From positions 1 to 64,000 of the forward strand of contig NSLH01000009.1 of NCBI GenBank assembly GCA_002763895.1: a stretch of 64,000 bases of DNA, written 5' to 3'. The notes under the pieces are model-generated. The model did not search any database. It saw nothing but the letters and a program-made list of their open reading frames with translations, and was not told the origin of the DNA. Shown in pieces: positions 44,382-53,892 of this stretch; within the stretch, counting starts at the first letter, position 1; each line of letters starts with the position of its first letter. The DNA comes from [Chlorobium] sp. 445 (lineage in GTDB: Bacteria; Bacteroidota; Chlorobiia; Chlorobiales; Thermochlorobacteraceae). The position numbers and the translations under genes were made by a program.

Positions 44382-45074
44382 ATGCGTTGCACCTTAGTTG
44401 CCACTCTACTCCTTGTCATAGCTTTGCTTTCAGGTTGTGCCACTTATACGATGCTTTCACATCCTGAGGTAGAAGTCTACGACGAACATCTTGAGAAATA
44501 TATTTTTGAAGAAGTTACACTGGCTTCGAACTGCCGAAACTGTCACGCCAATCAGCCCAGCAAGTTTGATGTGTATCGTCATCTTTTGCGCACGTCGGGC
44601 AGCACCACCAGCATCGAGAAAATCGATTTACTTCAAACCCGCGCTATGCCTGAACTGCGTGGTTATGAAAATTATCTTCATTCTGACTTAGGCAGTTACT
44701 ATTACGCTGCGTGGTGGTTCAATCCTGTGATTGTAGAGTCTGGTTTCTATGGCGTAAGTACTTCGCCCGCTGCTGCATCTACACCTGAGCGTATCCGTCA
44801 AAGTTATCGGCGTTCTTTCGGTCGTGCGATGCAAAGTTCAGCACCGCATTCCGGGGCGCAACCCGCTGCACGCACGACCCCAGCATCATCTCCTGCCTCT
44901 GCTACGACTGCTGCCAGCGGTGCACAACCTTCTGAGCCTTCTTCATCTGGGCAAAACACACGCTCCTCTTCTGAGGCTGGCTCGTCGAGCAAAGAAAATC
45001 ACGGGTCTCGACAAAGTAGTGGCGAATCGAAGTCAGAGTCTACACCACGCTCTTCTGGACGCATTCGTGAGTAA
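44382..45074 (+). CDS. Ser-tailed lipoprotein 2 with CxxCH motif
   Basis: 230 residues. Lipoprotein signal LLLVIALLSGC (Cys19). Residues 50-56 read N-C-R-N-C-H-A, a perfect CxxCH heme-c attachment motif, in a region without other c-type cytochrome landmarks except Met residues further on. The last 80 residues are Ser/Ala/Pro-rich and end RSSGRIRE. If the heme is attached this would be a small surface cytochrome; the motif could also bind zinc. It starts 18 bp after lipoprotein 1 and precedes the FadL-like porin, all on one strand. Confidence 0.7.
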   Translation: MRCTLVATLLLVIALLSGCATYTMLSHPEVEVYDEHLEKYIFEEVTLASNCRNCHANQPSKFDVYRHLLRTSGSTTSIEKIDLLQTRAMPELRGYENYLHSDLGSYYYAAWWFNPVIVESGFYGVSTSPAAASTPERIRQSYRRSFGRAMQSSAPHSGAQPAARTTPASSPASATTAASGAQPSEPSSSGQNTRSSSEAGSSSKENHGSRQSSGESKSESTPRSSGRIRE

Positions 45075-45143
45075 TACACTGGTTCGTCGTGCTTGTGGCA
45101 TTAACAACGCTTTTCTCTCAACTCTAAACCACAACGTTAGGCT

Positions 45144-46622
45144 ATGACGTCTCGCCTCATTTTGCTGCCATTTTTGTTACTTTTTTGTGCTTCAACGCTG
45201 CGAGCTCAAAATGAAATCGACGCCGTGCGCCAAGCGCAACATGGTCATGGCATTGGGGCACGAGCCATTGCTATTGGACCGGCATACAGCGCCATTTCCG
45301 ACGACTACGCCGCCGTTTTCTTCAACCCCGCTGGACTTGGACAAATCAAGCGTTTTGAGGCAACGCTCGGCTTCGACTTTTTCCAATACAGCGCCGATGC
45401 GCTTTACCTTGATGTCAGCAACAATGCTACAAATTCAGGCAATGCGCTCAACAGCATCGGTCTTGTTGTGCCTTTTCCGACCTACCAAGGCAGTTTTGTC
45501 GTTGCTGCAGGCTACAACCGACTAAGAAACTTCCGTGCCGCACAAAATGCCACTGCCTTCAATCCATCAGGCAGCATTAGCGATTGGTTTCTTTCTTTTA
45601 CCCCCCGTTTCGATTCGCAGCAACGTATTTTACTTGACGACGTGGGCGCGCTTGCATTTAATCATTTCCTTATCAACGATAGAAATGGACAGTATGTCGA
45701 TCCACTTATCAATCGTGGTCAGGTTCTGCAGCGTTCTAACTTGCTCGAAGATGGTGGCGCCAATGCGTTTTCAATTTCTGCCGCAATCGAAGTTGCACCC
45801 GCGCTCTTTGTTGGCGCTACACTCAATCTCATGAACTCGCGCTACAGCTTCATGCGCAACTTCACCGAGAGCGACGAAAATAACATCTACCCCAATTTCC
45901 TTTCCCTGACACTTTCTGAAGAGTTTGAAACCGAAGCCTCCGGCTGGAATATCAAAGCTGGACTGCTTTATCGCACTGATAAAAACTGGCGGGTTGGTCT
46001 CACACTCGAAACGCCGTTGTTACTTGAATTGAAAGATAGATTCACTACGAGCTTGCAAACACGCTATGAACGCCCACCTGATGGCGCAACCCGCGCAGTC
46101 TTTAATGATGCACTTCCCGCAAGCAACATAGAATATCGCTTGCAAACACCTTGGGTCTTTGGAATTAGCCTTTCATTCGAAGACTCGTTCTTCACGCTGG
46201 GAACAGAATTTAACTACCGTGATTGGACGCAGCTTTCTTACAGCAGTGCTGCTATCTCATTTGCTGACATCAACCGTGTTATCGCATCGGAATTACAAGG
46301 TGCATTTGGAGCATCAGTTGGACTTGAAGCACGCCCCCTATTGCTGCCGCTGCGCTTGCGCGTGGGCTACACAATTCAACAGACACCGTTCCGCTACCGA
46401 CTTTCAGACAATCCAAATGAGCGCATCAGCACCTCACTTGCAGATGCACGACAAACCTTGAGTTTTGGTGCAGGTTTTCTTTTTCAGCAAACACTCTCCA
46501 TCGACATCGCCTACCTTCTCTCCACGCAAAATCTGCAAGGCAGATTGTACAGCGGCTCTCGCGTGGTGAATGAAACCGTTCGCAATAGCAATATCGTCTT
46601 TACAGCAAGTTTTAGATTTTGA
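45144..46622 (+). CDS. FadL/OmpP1-like outer-membrane transporter
   Basis: 492 residues with signal peptide LLPFLLLFCASTLRAQ. GIGARAIAIGPAYSAISDDYAAVFFNPAGLG near residues 36-66 is the FadL-family hatch/plug signature. The remainder shows alternating beta-strands and ends in Phe (FTASFRF), as expected of a 14-strand barrel. FadL homologues move hydrophobic molecules across the outer membrane. It is clustered with the two Ser-tailed lipoproteins. Confidence 0.88.
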   Translation: MTSRLILLPFLLLFCASTLRAQNEIDAVRQAQHGHGIGARAIAIGPAYSAISDDYAAVFFNPAGLGQIKRFEATLGFDFFQYSADALYLDVSNNATNSGNALNSIGLVVPFPTYQGSFVVAAGYNRLRNFRAAQNATAFNPSGSISDWFLSFTPRFDSQQRILLDDVGALAFNHFLINDRNGQYVDPLINRGQVLQRSNLLEDGGANAFSISAAIEVAPALFVGATLNLMNSRYSFMRNFTESDENNIYPNFLSLTLSEEFETEASGWNIKAGLLYRTDKNWRVGLTLETPLLLELKDRFTTSLQTRYERPPDGATRAVFNDALPASNIEYRLQTPWVFGISLSFEDSFFTLGTEFNYRDWTQLSYSSAAISFADINRVIASELQGAFGASVGLEARPLLLPLRLRVGYTIQQTPFRYRLSDNPNERISTSLADARQTLSFGAGFLFQQTLSIDIAYLLSTQNLQGRLYSGSRVVNETVRNSNIVFTASFRF

Positions 46623-46712
46623 AGAAGCCTTCAGGATGGGCAACCTGCATCACTCAAACAGGATAGGCAAACGAACAGTATGGTATGAACAGAAGGCGTG
46701 AGAAATTTTCTG

Positions 46713-46785
<73 letters not shown>

Positions 46786-46802
46786 CTGTCTATACGCTGC
46801 AC

Positions 46803-47183
46803 TTACTTGCCAGAGTCACTTGGCTGCGCAGCAGGGGCCTCGTCTTTTGGTAAAGACCCAGTCGATGGCAGCGAGGGCAACGTTGGCGCTGTCTTTGGCG
46901 CACTCTTCTGAATGATACTTTCCTGCGGTGTCTCTTCTTTGCCTAAGCGTGTCGTAAATTCCGCCGCGACACACAGCAACATAAAAATAACCGCAAGGTA
47001 AGTTGTCGTACGGCTTAGAATGTCGGCTGTACGGCGCACCCCTAACACTTGTGTTGCCCCCATTCCAATGCCAAAAGCACTAGCTAAGCCTGAACCCTTG
47101 CTGCTTTGCAAGAGTACCACCAAAATCAATAAGATTGAAACAATCATTGCTGCTACAACGACAATAACATGCGCAATATGCAT
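46803..47183 (-). CDS. secG: Preprotein translocase subunit SecG
   Basis: 126 residues with two membrane segments (about 5-25 and 58-75) separated by the conserved LLQSSKGSGLASAFGIG. It has a Pro/Ser-rich cytoplasmic tail longer than in enterics, as is common in this phylum. It is a non-essential stabiliser of SecYEG. tRNA-Lys lies just downstream and may be processed from the same transcript. Confidence 0.9.
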   Translation of the reverse strand: MHIAHVIVVVAAMIVSILLILVVLLQSSKGSGLASAFGIGMGATQVLGVRRTADILSRTTTYLAVIFMLLCVAAEFTTRLGKEETPQESIIQKSAPKTAPTLPSLPSTGSLPKDEAPAAQPSDSGK

Positions 47184-47289
47184 ACCTTTATACTTTTGCT
47201 TTTTTGCCTTTTGGCTCTTTTGAATTGCTTAAATTTTTTTGAGACCTAAAATTTAATATACGAATTTAAATTTGTCAAAAAGTTTTGCG

Positions 47290-47520
47290 ATGTCAGAATT
47301 CGGTAAATTGTTGATGGGGCTTGGCGCACTTCTGCTTCTTCTTGGTGCCGCATTTTACTTTGCGCCAAAAATTTCTGCATTCAACTGGCTGGGTCGCTTG
47401 CCACTTGACTTCAAAATTGAGCGAGAAAATTTTAGCTTTTATTTTCCGCTTGGCACATCTATTCTGATTTCGCTTTTACTTTCTGCTATCCTTTATCTTT
47501 GGCGCAAGTTTTCAGAGTAA
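47290..47520 (+). CDS. DUF2905 small membrane protein
   Basis: 76 residues with two transmembrane helices (about 7-25 and 55-70) flanking WLGRLPLDFKIERENFSFYFP, the DUF2905 signature. Function unknown. ATG 47290 is chosen because the protein family begins with M-x-E-F-G-K. Divergent from secG. Confidence 0.8.
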   Translation: MSEFGKLLMGLGALLLLLGAAFYFAPKISAFNWLGRLPLDFKIERENFSFYFPLGTSILISLLLSAILYLWRKFSE

Positions 47521-47525
47521 ACTGC

Positions 47526-47546
47526 CGCAGACCTTTGCAGTCTGCG
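47526..47546 (+). terminator. Hairpin after DUF2905 gene
   Basis: CGCAGAC-CTTTGCA-GTCTGCG, a perfect 7-bp stem 6 bp after the stop. There is no T-tract, so termination is uncertain. Confidence 0.35.
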
Positions 47547-47649
47547 CTCGCTGCTCGTTGAGCATAAATCCATGCGCTCGAGCTTACTTCCACGAAAAAA
47601 GTCTTGCGCCTCGTCATAGTAGAGCATTAAGGTTTGTTATCGAGTTTGT

Positions 47650-47657
47650 TATCTTTG
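47650..47657 (+). promoter_or_regulatory. Bacteroidota-type -7 element (TATCTTTG)
   Basis: TATCTTTGCA lies 102 bp before the isocitrate-dehydrogenase-type gene, implying a long leader. The rest of the 239-bp gap (47521-47759) holds only the hairpin at 47526. Confidence 0.35.
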
Positions 47658-47759
47658 CATTGACAGAATTTGCTCGTCTGCCTTAATTCTAAGCGTTCTA
47701 AACGCTACTTCACCCTGTACATTTCAACTGTTTCATGCAACCTCAAAAACTTGCTTTGT

Positions 47760-48761
47760 ATGTCGCACACCATCACACTTTTGCCTGGCGATGGCATCGG
47801 TCCTGAAATCACGCATGCTGTCAAGCGCATCATTGCTGCGACGGGCGTTAAAATTGAATGGGAAGAATATCTTGCTGGCAAAGCCGCAGTTGAAAAATAT
47901 GGCGACCCGCTGCCGCAAGCAGTACTTGACTCAATTCTGCGCAATAAAGTTGCTCTGAAAGGACCGCTGACCACGGAAGTGGGAAAGGGCTTCAAGTCTG
48001 TCAATGTGCAACTGCGCAAAACGCTGAATCTTTACGCCAACTTGCGTCCTGTCAAGACACTGCCCGGTGCTGGCGCAAAGTATGAAGGGGTTGATATTGT
48101 CGTTGTGCGCGAAAATACTGAAAGCCTTTATGCCGGCATTGAGAATGAAATTGCTCCGGGCGTTATTCAAGCCTCGAAGGTGATTACACGCGAAGCCTCA
48201 ACGCGCATTGCAAAATTTGCCTTTGAATACGCACGCACGCATCATCGCAAAAAAGTCAGCGCTATTCACAAAGCCAACATTATGAAACTTGCCGATGGGC
48301 TTTTTCTCAAATGCTGCCAAGAGGTTAGCCAAGATTATCCCGAGCTTCAATACGACGAAGTCATCGTAGACAATTGCTGCATGCAACTTGTACTCAATCC
48401 ACAGCGTTTCGATGTCATGGTACTTGAAAATCTCTACGGCGATATTGTCTCGGATTTGTGCGCTGGACTTGTAGGTGGATTAGGTGTCGTGCCTGGCGCA
48501 AACATTGGCACCGAAGCCAGTGTCTTTGAGGCTGTGCATGGCTCTGCGCCCGACATTGCAGGTAAAGGTATCGCAAACCCAACAGCGATGCTGCTTTCAG
48601 CCGTCATGATGCTGCAACACATTAACGAACATCATGCAGCAGAACGCATTACCAGCGCAATTTATCGTGTGATGGGAGAAGGCAAAGTGCGCACGCCCGA
48701 TCTCAAAGGCCATGCTACCACAGAGCAATACGCCGATGAACTGATTAAGTATATCATATAG
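47760..48761 (+). CDS. NAD-dependent isocitrate dehydrogenase-type decarboxylating dehydrogenase
   Basis: 333 residues from ATG 47760 (MSHTITLLPGDGIGPEIT). SVNVQLRKTLNLYANLRPVK (substrate serine/arginines), VRENTESLYAGIEN, KANIMKLADGLFL, VDNCCMQLVL and ATTEQYADELI mark the IDH3-like branch of the isocitrate/isopropylmalate family, not LeuB. It converts isocitrate to 2-oxoglutarate. The open frame extends upstream but those residues are not family-like. Cofactor NAD is inferred from the subfamily. Preceded by a promoter-like element. Confidence 0.85.
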   Translation: MSHTITLLPGDGIGPEITHAVKRIIAATGVKIEWEEYLAGKAAVEKYGDPLPQAVLDSILRNKVALKGPLTTEVGKGFKSVNVQLRKTLNLYANLRPVKTLPGAGAKYEGVDIVVVRENTESLYAGIENEIAPGVIQASKVITREASTRIAKFAFEYARTHHRKKVSAIHKANIMKLADGLFLKCCQEVSQDYPELQYDEVIVDNCCMQLVLNPQRFDVMVLENLYGDIVSDLCAGLVGGLGVVPGANIGTEASVFEAVHGSAPDIAGKGIANPTAMLLSAVMMLQHINEHHAAERITSAIYRVMGEGKVRTPDLKGHATTEQYADELIKYII

Positions 48762-48809
48762 TTTTAGAAAGAAATCACTTGATTGTTCAGAGCATACTTT
48801 ACGAGCATA

Positions 48810-48817
48810 TATTTTTG
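48810..48817 (+). promoter_or_regulatory. Bacteroidota-type -7 element (TATTTTTG)
   Basis: Ends 23 bp before the ABC ATPase start at 48841. The surrounding region is AT-rich, so chance occurrence is more likely than for the others. Confidence 0.3.
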
Positions 48818-48840
48818 ATGTCTGCACTAATTTCATCAGT

Positions 48841-49557
48841 ATGTCTACAGTTCTTCTTGCCGAACATTTAACGAAAACCTACCGCTGTGGTGAAGGGTCT
48901 CTTACCGTTCTAAATGATGTTTCATTCGAGCTCAATGAAGGTGATTCCTGCGCAATCGTAGGTCCTTCGGGCAGCGGCAAAACCACTCTGCTTGGCATTT
49001 GTGCTGGTCTTGACCGACAAACTTCTGGTTCAATTACGCTTTGTGGCACTGTGCTCGATGTGCTCAGTGAAGATGAGCGAGCGCGTGTGCGCAATCAATT
49101 TGTCGGCTTTGTCTTCCAAAGTTTTCAACTTATCCCTACACTGACAGCGCTAGAAAATGTGATGGTGCCGATGGAATTGCGTGGTGAAAAACGGGCGCGG
49201 CGCGATGCAATAGAGCTTCTGGAGCGCGTCGGCTTAGGGCATCGCCTCTCACACTACCCTGCGCAACTCTCTGGCGGTGAGCAGCAGCGTGTCGCCATTG
49301 CTCGCTCATTTATCAACCGTCCCAAAATCCTTTTTGCAGATGAACCGACAGGTAACCTTGATGCAGAGACCAGCGAAAAAATTGAGCAACTGCTCTTCGA
49401 ACTCAACCATGATAAAGGCACAACGCTTGTTGTGGTAACACATAATCTCGAACTTGCCCAAAAAACGCAGCGCATTCTCCGCTTGAAAGGTGGCTCAGTC
49501 ATTAGCGATGAACGCCTTGTGCACTCTGCAGCACCGACCAGTCTTGACGCTTCCTAA
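48841..49557 (+). CDS. ABC transporter ATPase, LolD/YbbA type
   Basis: 238 residues. Walker A GPSGSGKTTLL (about 41-51), Q-loop FQSFQLIPTLTALENV, signature LSGGEQQRVAIARSF, Walker B ILFADEPTGNLD and switch His (VVTHN). The spacing and LTALENVMVPMEL place it in the LolD/MacB/YbbA exporter group. The permease gene starts 22 bp downstream, giving a two-gene transporter. Envelope lipid, lipoprotein or hydrophobic-compound handling is typical of the group. Confidence 0.9.
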   Translation: MSTVLLAEHLTKTYRCGEGSLTVLNDVSFELNEGDSCAIVGPSGSGKTTLLGICAGLDRQTSGSITLCGTVLDVLSEDERARVRNQFVGFVFQSFQLIPTLTALENVMVPMELRGEKRARRDAIELLERVGLGHRLSHYPAQLSGGEQQRVAIARSFINRPKILFADEPTGNLDAETSEKIEQLLFELNHDKGTTLVVVTHNLELAQKTQRILRLKGGSVISDERLVHSAAPTSLDAS

Positions 49558-49579
49558 AGTACTTAACACTATAGCCACG

Positions 49580-52114
49580 ATGCTCTTCGATGCATTTGTT
49601 TGGAAAATGGCGTGGCGCGATAGCCGCACACATCGTCGCAAGTTGCTGTTTTTTATGTCGTCCATTGTGCTGGGCACAGCCGCACTTGTTGCTATTACCG
49701 CACTTGGTGAAAACTTGCAACGCGCTGTTGCACAGCAAGCTAAATCGCTTTTAGGGGCAGACTTGCAATTTGAATCACGCCAAGCATTTTCTCCGACGCT
49801 CGAGCACCTTCTTGATTCACTTGGTGAGCATTCACGCGAAGTGAGCTTTTCATCTATGGCGTATTTCACCAAGAGCGGCAACACGCGTTTTTCTCAAGTG
49901 CGTGCGCTGCAGGGCAAATTTCCATACTATGGGGCGCTCATCACAGAACCCGACAGCGCCGCACATTCTTTTCGCAAGGGCTTTCAAGCGTTAGTCGATG
50001 AAGCCTTGATGATTCAGTTTGGCGCTGAGGTTAGCGACACACTCAAACTTGGCGAGGCTTATTTTACAATCGCTGGTGCCCTAAAAGAAGTCGCAGGTGA
50101 AGCAGTCGTAACTGCACTGGTTGGACCGCGCATCTACATTCCGCTTGAGACTTTAGCAGATACCAAACTCATTCAATATGGCAGCAGAGCAACCTACAAA
50201 GCTTATTTCAAATTTCCGCCCGAAAAAGATCTCACAGCTCTGACGACCCTGCTTCGTCCAACACTTGAAAAAGAGCAAGTCTCGCTTGTCACTGCCGAAT
50301 CGCGTCAAGCTGCACTGGGTCGCTCAGTCGAAAATCTCTATCGGTTTCTAAATCTCGTGGGGTTTATTGCCCTTCTGCTCGGCAGCGTTGGTGTAGCCAG
50401 TGCTGTGAATGTTTATGTAAAGCAAAAACTCGGCACCATCGCTGTGATGCGCTGTCTGGGTGCAAGCACTGCACAAACCTTTTTTATTTACCTTATTCAA
50501 GCCGCTGTCATGGGACTGATTGGCTCCTCACTTGGTGCTTTTTTAGGGATTGGCGTGCAACTTCTTTTGCCCTCTATTCTGGGTGATTTTTTGCCCGTCA
50601 AAATTGAATTTGCCTTTTCACCTAAAGCCATGCTGCAAGGATTGGGCATTGGTCTTGGCATGTCGCTGGCATTTGCACTCTTACCTTTGCTTCGCATTCG
50701 CAAGATATCGCCACTGTTGGTATTGCGCGCGGCATTTGAAGATACTGCCGTCCCTAAAGATGCTTTACGCTGGCTTGTCTATCTTTTTATTTCGGGCTGC
50801 ATTTTACTTTTCTCTATCTCACAGACCGTCTCACTGCGCACGGGTTGGATAACAGGTGTCTTTTTTGCCCTATCTATTGGCGCCTCATTTGGACTTCTTG
50901 TACTTGTCGCACATTTGCTTATGCGTGCAACACGCACGTTTTTTCCTTCTTCATGGAGTTATGTCTGGCGTCAAGGTTTAGCTAACCTTTATCGACCTAA
51001 CAACCAAACTTTAGTTCTTATTGTATCGCTTGGACTTGGCACTTTTCTTATTTCCACTATTTATCTTTCCCAAATTACTTTGTTAGGCGAAGTTTCAATT
51101 GTTGGCATGGGTAAAAAACAGCCCAATATGGTCATGTTTGATATCCAGCCCGATCAAAAGGAGGGCGTAGAAGAACTTGTTCAATCCTTTCAGATGCCTG
51201 TTTTACAAACCATTCCTGTTGTTACCATGCGCCTTTACTCGCTCAACGGCAAGGAACTACAACGCGATACAACGATTTCAGAAAATTCTTTTTTACGCGC
51301 TGAATTTCGCGCTACCTACCGTGATTCACTACTTGAGACCGAGCAGTTAGTTGCAGGACACTTCTTTGGCAAAGTGCACTCGCCTCATGACTCTGTGCTG
51401 ATTTCTGTATCTGATTTCTTCGCTCAAAGTCAAGGGCTGAAATTAGGTGATGAACTGGTCTTTGATGTCCAAGGTGTGCTCATCAAAACTTACATCGGGA
51501 GCATCCGCCGCGTGGATTTTCGTCGTGTCCAGCCTGCTTTTACGTTGCTTTTTCCTGATGGCGTGCTTAACGACGCTCCACAGTTTTATGCGCTTGTTAC
51601 GCGCACGCCTTCCACTACAGTTTCCGCAAAAGTCCAGCAAGCCGTTGTGCAGTCTTTTGCTAATGTCTCAATCATTGACCTTGAGCTCATCATCAGTACT
51701 ATTGATAAGATTCTCGACAAAATTTCTTTAGTGATTCGCTTTATGTCGCTTTTTAGCATTGTTACAGGCTTAACGGTGTTAGTTGGGGCAGTACTCACCA
51801 GCCGCTATCAGCGCATGAAGGAAAGTGTTTTACTGCGCACGCTTGGTGCAAGTCAGAAACAGGTTGTGCAGATTATGGTGGTCGAGTATGTGTTTTTAGG
51901 TAGCTTTGCAGCGTTCTCCGGCTTTGGACTTGCACTTCTTGGCAGTTGGGCACTAGCATATTTCGTCTTTGAGACGGTATTTTTGCCCTCGATCTTTCCC
52001 CTTGTTGTTGGCTATTTTGTGGTTGTCGGTCTTATCGTTCTTATTGGTGTTCTTATCAGTCGCGATGTGGTTACCAAGCCGCCGCTTGAAATTTTACGCC
52101 TTGAAGCTCAATAA
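49580..52114 (+). CDS. FtsX-like ABC permease, YbbP type
   Basis: About 844 residues from ATG 49580 (MLFDAFVWKMAWRDSRTHRR). An N-terminal helix (FFMSSIVLGTAALVAI) is followed by a periplasmic domain, then FtsX modules (VGFIALLLGSVGVASAVNVYVKQK...MRCLGAS, about residues 255-310) and a second, C-terminal set (GLTVLVGAVLTSRYQR...LLRTLGASQKQ). Two FtsX halves with extra central helices is the YbbP architecture. It works with the ATPase just upstream. Substrate unknown. Confidence 0.88.
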   Translation: MLFDAFVWKMAWRDSRTHRRKLLFFMSSIVLGTAALVAITALGENLQRAVAQQAKSLLGADLQFESRQAFSPTLEHLLDSLGEHSREVSFSSMAYFTKSGNTRFSQVRALQGKFPYYGALITEPDSAAHSFRKGFQALVDEALMIQFGAEVSDTLKLGEAYFTIAGALKEVAGEAVVTALVGPRIYIPLETLADTKLIQYGSRATYKAYFKFPPEKDLTALTTLLRPTLEKEQVSLVTAESRQAALGRSVENLYRFLNLVGFIALLLGSVGVASAVNVYVKQKLGTIAVMRCLGASTAQTFFIYLIQAAVMGLIGSSLGAFLGIGVQLLLPSILGDFLPVKIEFAFSPKAMLQGLGIGLGMSLAFALLPLLRIRKISPLLVLRAAFEDTAVPKDALRWLVYLFISGCILLFSISQTVSLRTGWITGVFFALSIGASFGLLVLVAHLLMRATRTFFPSSWSYVWRQGLANLYRPNNQTLVLIVSLGLGTFLISTIYLSQITLLGEVSIVGMGKKQPNMVMFDIQPDQKEGVEELVQSFQMPVLQTIPVVTMRLYSLNGKELQRDTTISENSFLRAEFRATYRDSLLETEQLVAGHFFGKVHSPHDSVLISVSDFFAQSQGLKLGDELVFDVQGVLIKTYIGSIRRVDFRRVQPAFTLLFPDGVLNDAPQFYALVTRTPSTTVSAKVQQAVVQSFANVSIIDLELIISTIDKILDKISLVIRFMSLFSIVTGLTVLVGAVLTSRYQRMKESVLLRTLGASQKQVVQIMVVEYVFLGSFAAFSGFGLALLGSWALAYFVFETVFLPSIFPLVVGYFVVVGLIVLIGVLISRDVVTKPPLEILRLEAQ

Positions 52115-52168
52115 GCAGATGAGTTTTCTTTGTTTTCACTTCTTTTGCGCTTCACTCTTGAGCTTCAA
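52101..52168. repeat. 10-bp inverted repeat at convergent gene ends
   Basis: TTGAAGCTCA (52101-52110) and TGAGCTTCAA (52159-52168) bracket the 50-bp gap between the permease and sbcD-like stops. They could form a shared 3' structure; with a 48-nt spacer this is weak. Confidence 0.3.
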
Positions 52169-53417
52169 ACTACTTGGTTTAATTCGTGCTCCAGTTCATC
52201 AAACTTTGAGAGCAGTTTATCTTTTTTTGGCACAAGATCTTTTCGAGCGTCAATATAGCGTGAGAAGGCTTCACGCATGGTTGAAGCACGCGCAATAGCT
52301 CGGCGGCTACTATCTTCCACACTTTTTTCTTGATGAACATTGAATTCAATCGTCGAGAGATTGAAGCACGAAAGCGCCTTTTTAATTTCTACGAGGTCGA
52401 CAAGGCGCTGCTGATTTTTCTTACACTCAATATTGATACGCACAATCGCGTCTTTTGTATCGCAGCAACTTAGGGTACTGAGAATTTCTTGCATCACTTC
52501 ATGGTCACCTTTTTCCTTGATATTGATTTTGATGGTTTGCATTGGGCGTGCAGGGGTTTGCACATGGCGATAAGTTGCGCGCTTGTGCTCATCAAACTCT
52601 ACGATGACAAATCCTTTCGGGTCTTTTTCTTCAGAGAATGTGATACGTTCAATGCTCCCTGAATACACCACTGGCGGCTCGCCATGCTCCACTGCCCCTT
52701 CGTTCAAATCTTGGTGCTTGTGAATATGACCTAAAGCCACGTAACTAAACTCTCGCTTGGCTAAGGCTGCAACATTGAATATCGGGTCTCTACTTTTGAT
52801 TCGCTCTGAGCCTTCGGAAATGATTGCATCAGCTACATGTATATGCGCAGCAAGAATGGCAGGATAGGGTAAATTTTTATTTCGGATTTTTTCGGCTTCA
52901 TTTTCAATAAAATTAGCGTAGTATTCGTGCACCAACGCGTTCAACTCTTCTGGTGTTTTGCCAAGGTTTTCTTTTTGTCCCGCAAGCATGTTTTCGCGCG
53001 GGCCAAGGTAACCCGACAATCCTAATTTTTCCAGATTTTGTCTCAAAGTCTTTACTATGCGGTCTTGAAAAAGATAGACTTTGTCGTGCAGGTCGGGGAA
53101 AATCTGCAAGGCATTGACTCTTCCTGCTGTATTTGAGTAGTCGTGGTTGCCTATGACAAATACCGTTGGAATACCTTTATCGAGCAGCGGTCTCAAAGCG
53201 CATGCGAAAATTCGCTGTTCAGTCGGTGTCGGCTGTGGTTCTTTGTAGGCGTCGCCGCAAAAGAGAAAGAGGTCGATTTCTTCTTCGAGTGCCTTTTGAA
53301 CCATAAATCAAGGCACTTTTGCACATCCAGCCAGCGCGAATTGAGCCCTGACTTTGCGTCGTGCCGACCATGAGTTTCATATCCGACGTGAATATCTGCG
53401 GTGTGCAAAATTTTCAT
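52165..53417 (-). CDS. sbcD: SbcD/Mre11-like DNA exonuclease (frameshifted)
   Basis: Calcineurin-fold nuclease, about 417 residues when joined. MKILHTADIHVG (D-x-H), FLFCGDAYKEPQ, VIGNHDYSNT, A-A-H-I-H-V-A and ALGHIHKHQ supply the metal ligands. The start frame from 53417 breaks near 53305. One more T on the minus strand (plus-strand AAA at 53305-53307) gives C-L-D-F-M-V-Q-K-A-L-E and continues. SbcD normally partners the SMC-like ATPase SbcC, whose gene is not next to it here (an ABC permease converges instead). The C-terminal 120 residues match the SbcD capping-domain region only loosely. Confidence 0.85.
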
Positions 53418-53426
53418 AGTCTCTCA

Positions 53427-53852
53427 TCACGGATTAGTGTTTGACGAAGTATTAGCGTTACTTTCCTGCTCTCTGTGTGCAGAGATATAACATGCTTCAG
53501 CGCAGCCAAAGAGTTTGTAACGATTTTCAGCTACAGTATCATAGAGTGCATCAGAAAATTCAACTTTCCAGAGTGGGCTTGTTAATTTAAGCAGCGGAAA
53601 TTTTTCAGAGAGTTTTTCAATTGCAGCCGAGCGCTGATAGACTCTGCCCTGCTCATCAATCACATGTAAGCTCGAGCGCAACGCTTCTTTTTTCAAGGCA
53701 AATTGTGCAATAAGGTCATCGGCATGTTGAAATGGCACAAACTCCATTCGGTAGTGCTCACCGTCTTGATTCATCGTTTCAAGCCAGCGCACAAGGCGAA
53801 TACAAAGGTTGCAATATCCATCGTAAAGTAAAATCGGTCTTGGTATCAGCAT
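53427..53852 (-). CDS. DCC-family thiol-disulfide protein (DUF393)
   Basis: 141 residues. LLYDGYCNLCIRLVRW carries the D-x-x-C-x-x-C motif (DGYCNLC) that names the family. V-P-F-Q-H-A-D-D and W-K-V-E-F-S-D-A-L-Y-D follow as usual. It is a predicted small thioredoxin-like redox protein; physiological partner unknown. Co-directional with the SbcD-like gene (9 bp) and the DUF4292 gene. Confidence 0.85.
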   Translation of the reverse strand: MLIPRPILLYDGYCNLCIRLVRWLETMNQDGEHYRMEFVPFQHADDLIAQFALKKEALRSSLHVIDEQGRVYQRSAAIEKLSEKFPLLKLTSPLWKVEFSDALYDTVAENRYKLFGCAEACYISAHREQESNANTSSNTNP

Positions 53853-53892
53853 AAACTTTTCGTTTGGGTTTGCGCTGCCACGCTATCACTTC

